From positions 1 to 7,010 of the forward strand of contig MFGS01000016.1 of assembly GCA_001778355.1 (NCBI GenBank): a stretch of DNA of 7,010 nt. The letters run 5' to 3'. The notes beneath the pieces are model-generated. The model searched no databases, had not been told where the DNA came from, and was given only the letters and a program-made list of their open reading frames with translations. This document shows positions 4,771 to 7,010 of the stretch, in pieces. Origin of the DNA: Candidatus Firestonebacteria bacterium RIFOXYA2_FULL_40_8. Its GTDB lineage: Bacteria > Oederibacteriota > D2-FULL-39-29. Each line of letters begins with the position of its first letter. Within the stretch, counting starts at the first letter, position 1. The translations under genes were made by a program, and so were the position numbers.

Positions 4771-6533
4771 TGGAATATTTCAAACGGTATTTTACTTTTG
4801 TCAAGCCCTACCGTTTGCTCTGGATTTGTGGAATTGTTTTCGCCATAATTCTTACAGGTATAGACCTTTATATACCGCTAGTCCTGAAAAGATTTATCTC
4901 TCTTTTTACTGAAACCACTCATTCTAAAGAAGAAGTAGTGTTTGTCATCAGGAATATGGTGATTACTTTGCTTTCCGTCTTTGTTGTAAGAGCTATTTTG
5001 AGAGGTCTTGCCGCTAATTTTAATCACAAAGTTGGATACGGAATAGTTTGTGATATAAGAGAAAAACTATACAATCATTTACAAACCCTTTCTGCAAAGT
5101 ATTACGGTGAAAGACAAACCGGTAAAATAATGTATAAGCTTACCAGTGATGTGCATATAGGAGAAGAACTCTTTGCACATGCTTTTCCTGAAACGATAAT
5201 AAACTTCATTATTTTATTTGGAGTTTCAATCATTCTTTTTAAAATAAACACCGAACTTGCGTTGTTTACCCTGATTCCTATGCCGGTTATTGCTTTTTTA
5301 ATAATAAGGTTTTCTTTGAAATCAAGGAAAGCCTGGAGAAAAGTACAGGAGGAACTGGCCGATATCAGCGCCATGCTGCAGGATAACATAGTTGGTATGA
5401 ACGTAATACAGTCTTTCACCCAGGAGAAGTATGAGGAGGGAAGATTCAAAACAGAAAGCGAGTCGCATTTTAAAGCAGCCATGACCGCCGTCAATACGTG
5501 GGGGACATATTATCCAATAATTGAATTTGTGGCAGCTATCGGCACGATAATGACTATCTGGTTTGGCGGAAATCTTGTACTTCAAGGTAAACTTGAAATT
5601 GCAAACCTGGTGGCTTTTTTACTGTATCTTGGTTTCTTTTATAATCCTATTATCAGCTTGGGACGTCTTACCGAGTTATATCAACGCGGTTTTGCAAATG
5701 CAGAGAGAATATTCAAAGTAATTGATGCTGTTCCTGAGATAAAAGATAAGCCGTGTGCAATTGAAACAAAGAAATGTTCCAATAAAGAAATTGAACTTGT
5801 AAATGTCGGGTTCGAATATGTAAAGAACAAACCGGTTCTGTATAATCTTAGTTTTAAAGCCGAAAGCGGAAAAATTACGGCACTGGTAGGACCTTCCGGC
5901 GGCGGGAAGACTACAATTATTCATCTTATTCCGAGGTTTTACGACCCTACATCGGGTGTTGTTAAAATGAACGGGGTAGATCTAAGAGATTTAAAACTTC
6001 AGCATATAAGAAGAAATATTGCGTTAGTATTGCAGGATGTTTTCCTTTTTAACGGTTCGATAAAAGATAATATCCTTTACGGGAAAAGAGATGCTACGGT
6101 TGAACAGATGAAAATGGCGGCAATGCTTGCCAATGCCCACGATTATATTATGGAATTTAAGGATGGTTACGAAACTCTGATAGGCGAAAGAGGAGTAAAA
6201 CTTTCCGGAGGTCAGAAACAAAGATTATCAATAGCCAGAGCTATTCTTAAAGACTCTCCGATATTACTCCTGGAAGAGGCGACTTCCTCTGTAGATACGG
6301 AAACAGAACATCTCATTCAACAGGCTTTAGAACGTCTCACAAAGAATAGAACAACTATAGTCATTGCACATAGATTGTCCACAATTCAAAACGCGGACAA
6401 GATACTAGTCCTAGAAAAAGGAAGAGTAGTGGAAGAAGGAAATCACGATTCCCTAATGTCAAAGAAAACGCTGTATAGCAAGTTGTATAAAGTACAGTTT
6501 AAGCCGCAGGAGAAAGCGACGACAAGTTTGTAA
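4770..6533 (+). CDS. ABC-type half-exporter (MsbA/MdlB-like): fused membrane and ATPase domains
   Basis: A 587-residue type IV (exporter-fold) half-transporter that should work as a dimer in the inner membrane and drive export with ATP. Six membrane segments are visible near residues 16-38, 59-79, 138-158, 161-181, 249-270 and 277-297. The nucleotide-binding domain follows from about 340: Walker A GPSGGGKTT (374-382, K380), a Q-loop in VLQDVFLFNGS, signature LSGGQKQR (478-485), Walker B and D-loop ILLLEEATSSVD (498-509), and the switch His H534 in IAHRLS. The Walker B Asp that usually precedes the catalytic Glu is Glu here (E502, codon GAA), next to E503. Size and order match MsbA, MdlB and multidrug exporters; the substrate (lipid, drug or peptide) cannot be told. 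The start overlaps the YjbQ stop by one base, with little ribosome site of its own. The gene end runs into a 9-bp repeat. Confidence 0.93.
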   Translation: MEYFKRYFTFVKPYRLLWICGIVFAIILTGIDLYIPLVLKRFISLFTETTHSKEEVVFVIRNMVITLLSVFVVRAILRGLAANFNHKVGYGIVCDIREKLYNHLQTLSAKYYGERQTGKIMYKLTSDVHIGEELFAHAFPETIINFIILFGVSIILFKINTELALFTLIPMPVIAFLIIRFSLKSRKAWRKVQEELADISAMLQDNIVGMNVIQSFTQEKYEEGRFKTESESHFKAAMTAVNTWGTYYPIIEFVAAIGTIMTIWFGGNLVLQGKLEIANLVAFLLYLGFFYNPIISLGRLTELYQRGFANAERIFKVIDAVPEIKDKPCAIETKKCSNKEIELVNVGFEYVKNKPVLYNLSFKAESGKITALVGPSGGGKTTIIHLIPRFYDPTSGVVKMNGVDLRDLKLQHIRRNIALVLQDVFLFNGSIKDNILYGKRDATVEQMKMAAMLANAHDYIMEFKDGYETLIGERGVKLSGGQKQRLSIARAILKDSPILLLEEATSSVDTETEHLIQQALERLTKNRTTIVIAHRLSTIQNADKILVLEKGRVVEEGNHDSLMSKKTLYSKLYKVQFKPQEKATTSL

Positions 6534-6566
6534 GGTCTATAAGGTTTGTAAAGTTTGTAAGGTCTA
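6522..6566 (+). repeat. 9-bp tandem repeat across the ABC transporter stop codon
   Basis: Five units of nine bases: ACAAGTTTG (6522), TAAGGTCTA (6531), TAAGGTTTG (6540), TAAAGTTTG (6549) and TAAGGTCTA (6558). The real stop is the TAA at 6531. Because the period is a multiple of three, three more TAA codons follow in the same frame at 6540, 6549 and 6558. A 16-base stretch (AAGTTTGTAAGGTCTA) is perfectly repeated at 6524-6539 and 6551-6566, exactly three units apart. The period equals that of the array at the vorA end, but the unit sequence is different. Confidence 0.85.
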
Positions 6567-6625
6567 AAATCTTGAGAATATTTATAAGAAAAATACGAGT
6601 CTTTACGATGAAGTTTTGATAAAAT

Positions 6626-6679
6626 AATACCACTCTAATGTAGACCGTGAGAAACTTGTAACGTGAGTAACGTTCTAAC
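6626..6679 (+). repeat. Spacer repeat block, copy 2, with AACGT units and inverted-repeat ends
   Basis: Starts AATACCAC and ends GTTCTAAC, as in the block at 3668-3720, and has nearly the same length (54 against 53). TAGACCGT (6641-6648) faces ACGTTCTA (6670-6677) around a 21-base loop, the same stem as copy 1 with one mismatch. AACGT-like units start at 6644 (ACCG), 6653 (AACT), 6660, 6669 and 6677 (AACT), spaced 9, 7, 9 and 8. It lies 92 bases after the ABC stop and 26 bases before the next ATG. The 59 bases between the 9-bp array and this block (6567-6625) are AT-rich and show no further feature that I can support. Confidence 0.7.
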
Positions 6680-6696
6680 TAATTTTGTCAAAGGCT

Positions 6697-6700
6697 AAGG
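6697..6700 (+). promoter_or_regulatory. Ribosome binding site that decides the start at 6706
   Basis: AAGG lies five bases before the ATG at 6706. The in-frame TTG at 6685 sits only five bases after the repeat block and has no purine-rich site in front of it. Confidence 0.5.
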
Positions 6701-6705
6701 TTCAA

Positions 6706-6984
6706 ATGCCCAATGATCAGGATAAACAAAAATACATAAATTGCTTGGCAGAGATTACTGCTTTGTTAATCAAAACTGACCCTGCCGGTCTAATGCATGG
6801 TTGTCCCGAGGATGAGTATGATCCCGAGGCATGCAGAATTCTAATCACAATTACCAAATTCAAACTTAAAGAAGAGGTCTTTCGCGAAATCAGCCGTGAT
6901 TTCAAGGACTCGCTTCAAATATCCAACGTAGGTCAAATAATAGGCGACGAAGTCTGGAAAATCAAGGAAAAGTATAAGTTATGA
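6706..6984 (+). CDS. Small uncharacterised protein with a DPxGL...DEYDPE motif
   Basis: A 92-residue, charged, soluble-looking protein without signal peptide or membrane segment. Residues 10-22 form a likely helix (YINCLAEITALLI). TDPAGLMHGCPEDEYDPE (24-41) is the most distinctive part, followed by two further predicted helices rich in Lys and Glu. The DP-G-L plus EYDPE pattern recalls small YugE/DUF1871-type proteins, whose function is not known to me; this resemblance is from memory and weak. Some small immunity-like proteins share such a pattern, so it could be a cargo gene behind the repeat block. The start could also be the TTG at 6685, giving 99 residues, but the ribosome site favours 6706. 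Its stop overlaps a following ATG (ATGA), so it is probably the first gene of a new pair. Confidence 0.7.
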   Translation: MPNDQDKQKYINCLAEITALLIKTDPAGLMHGCPEDEYDPEACRILITITKFKLKEEVFREISRDFKDSLQISNVGQIIGDEVWKIKEKYKL

Positions 6985-7010
6985 CTCGTAAAGCCTGGGC
7001 CTCAATAGGA
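6981..7010 (+). CDS. Start of a further gene, cut by the right edge
   Basis: ATG at 6981 overlaps the preceding TGA (ATGA), the same coupling used by the Vor genes, and the frame stays open for all ten codons to the end (MTRKAWASIG). A purine-rich AAGGAAAAG lies 9-17 bases upstream. Ten codons are too few to name a family, and an open frame this short could be chance. The coupling geometry is the only real support. Confidence 0.4.
   Translation, partial: MTRKAWASIG

Overview
This is a compact stretch of bacterial chromosome in which every recognisable gene reads left to right on the + strand. Base composition is AT-leaning. The main catabolic enzyme is an oxygen-sensitive, ferredoxin-linked 2-oxoacid oxidoreductase of the VorB type, which points to an anaerobic, probably amino-acid-fermenting bacterium. 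No marker gene is present. An uncultivated anaerobic lineage seems plausible, but the phylum cannot be fixed from this window.

Layout. Bases 2-328 hold the C-terminal end of a PfkB-family sugar kinase. A short spacer with TGGAATC repeats follows. Bases 392-3613 are a tightly coupled operon: an AlaC-like PLP aminotransferase, then the delta (2x[4Fe-4S] ferredoxin), alpha (VorB) and beta (TPP-binding, VorA) subunits of the oxidoreductase. Successive genes overlap by 4 bases (ATGA). A 169-base non-coding spacer separates beta from the gamma subunit (3783-4328). After gamma come a YjbQ-family protein (4351-4770) and an MsbA/MdlB-type ABC half-exporter (4770-6533). A second repeat-filled spacer follows, then a small uncharacterised protein (6706-6984). 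A further gene starts at 6981 and runs off the right edge.

How the genes may work together. The aminotransferase would turn an amino acid into a 2-oxoacid. The four Vor subunits would oxidise that acid to acyl-CoA and CO2 and reduce ferredoxin. YjbQ homologues have been linked to secondary thiamine-phosphate synthase activity, so its place beside a TPP-dependent enzyme may be functional; this is inference. The substrate of the ABC exporter cannot be read from the sequence.

The least ordinary feature is in the spacers. Two gene ends (vorA, and the ABC gene) run into 9-bp-period tandem repeats that cross the stop codon in frame. The two arrays have the same period but different unit sequences. 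Each is followed by a related block of about 53 bp, built on AACGT units and bounded by an inverted repeat (TAGAACGT / ACGTTCTA or a near copy). The same composite arrangement therefore occurs twice in 3 kb, once inside the Vor operon. No tRNA, rRNA, CRISPR array, insertion sequence or convincing intrinsic terminator was seen.
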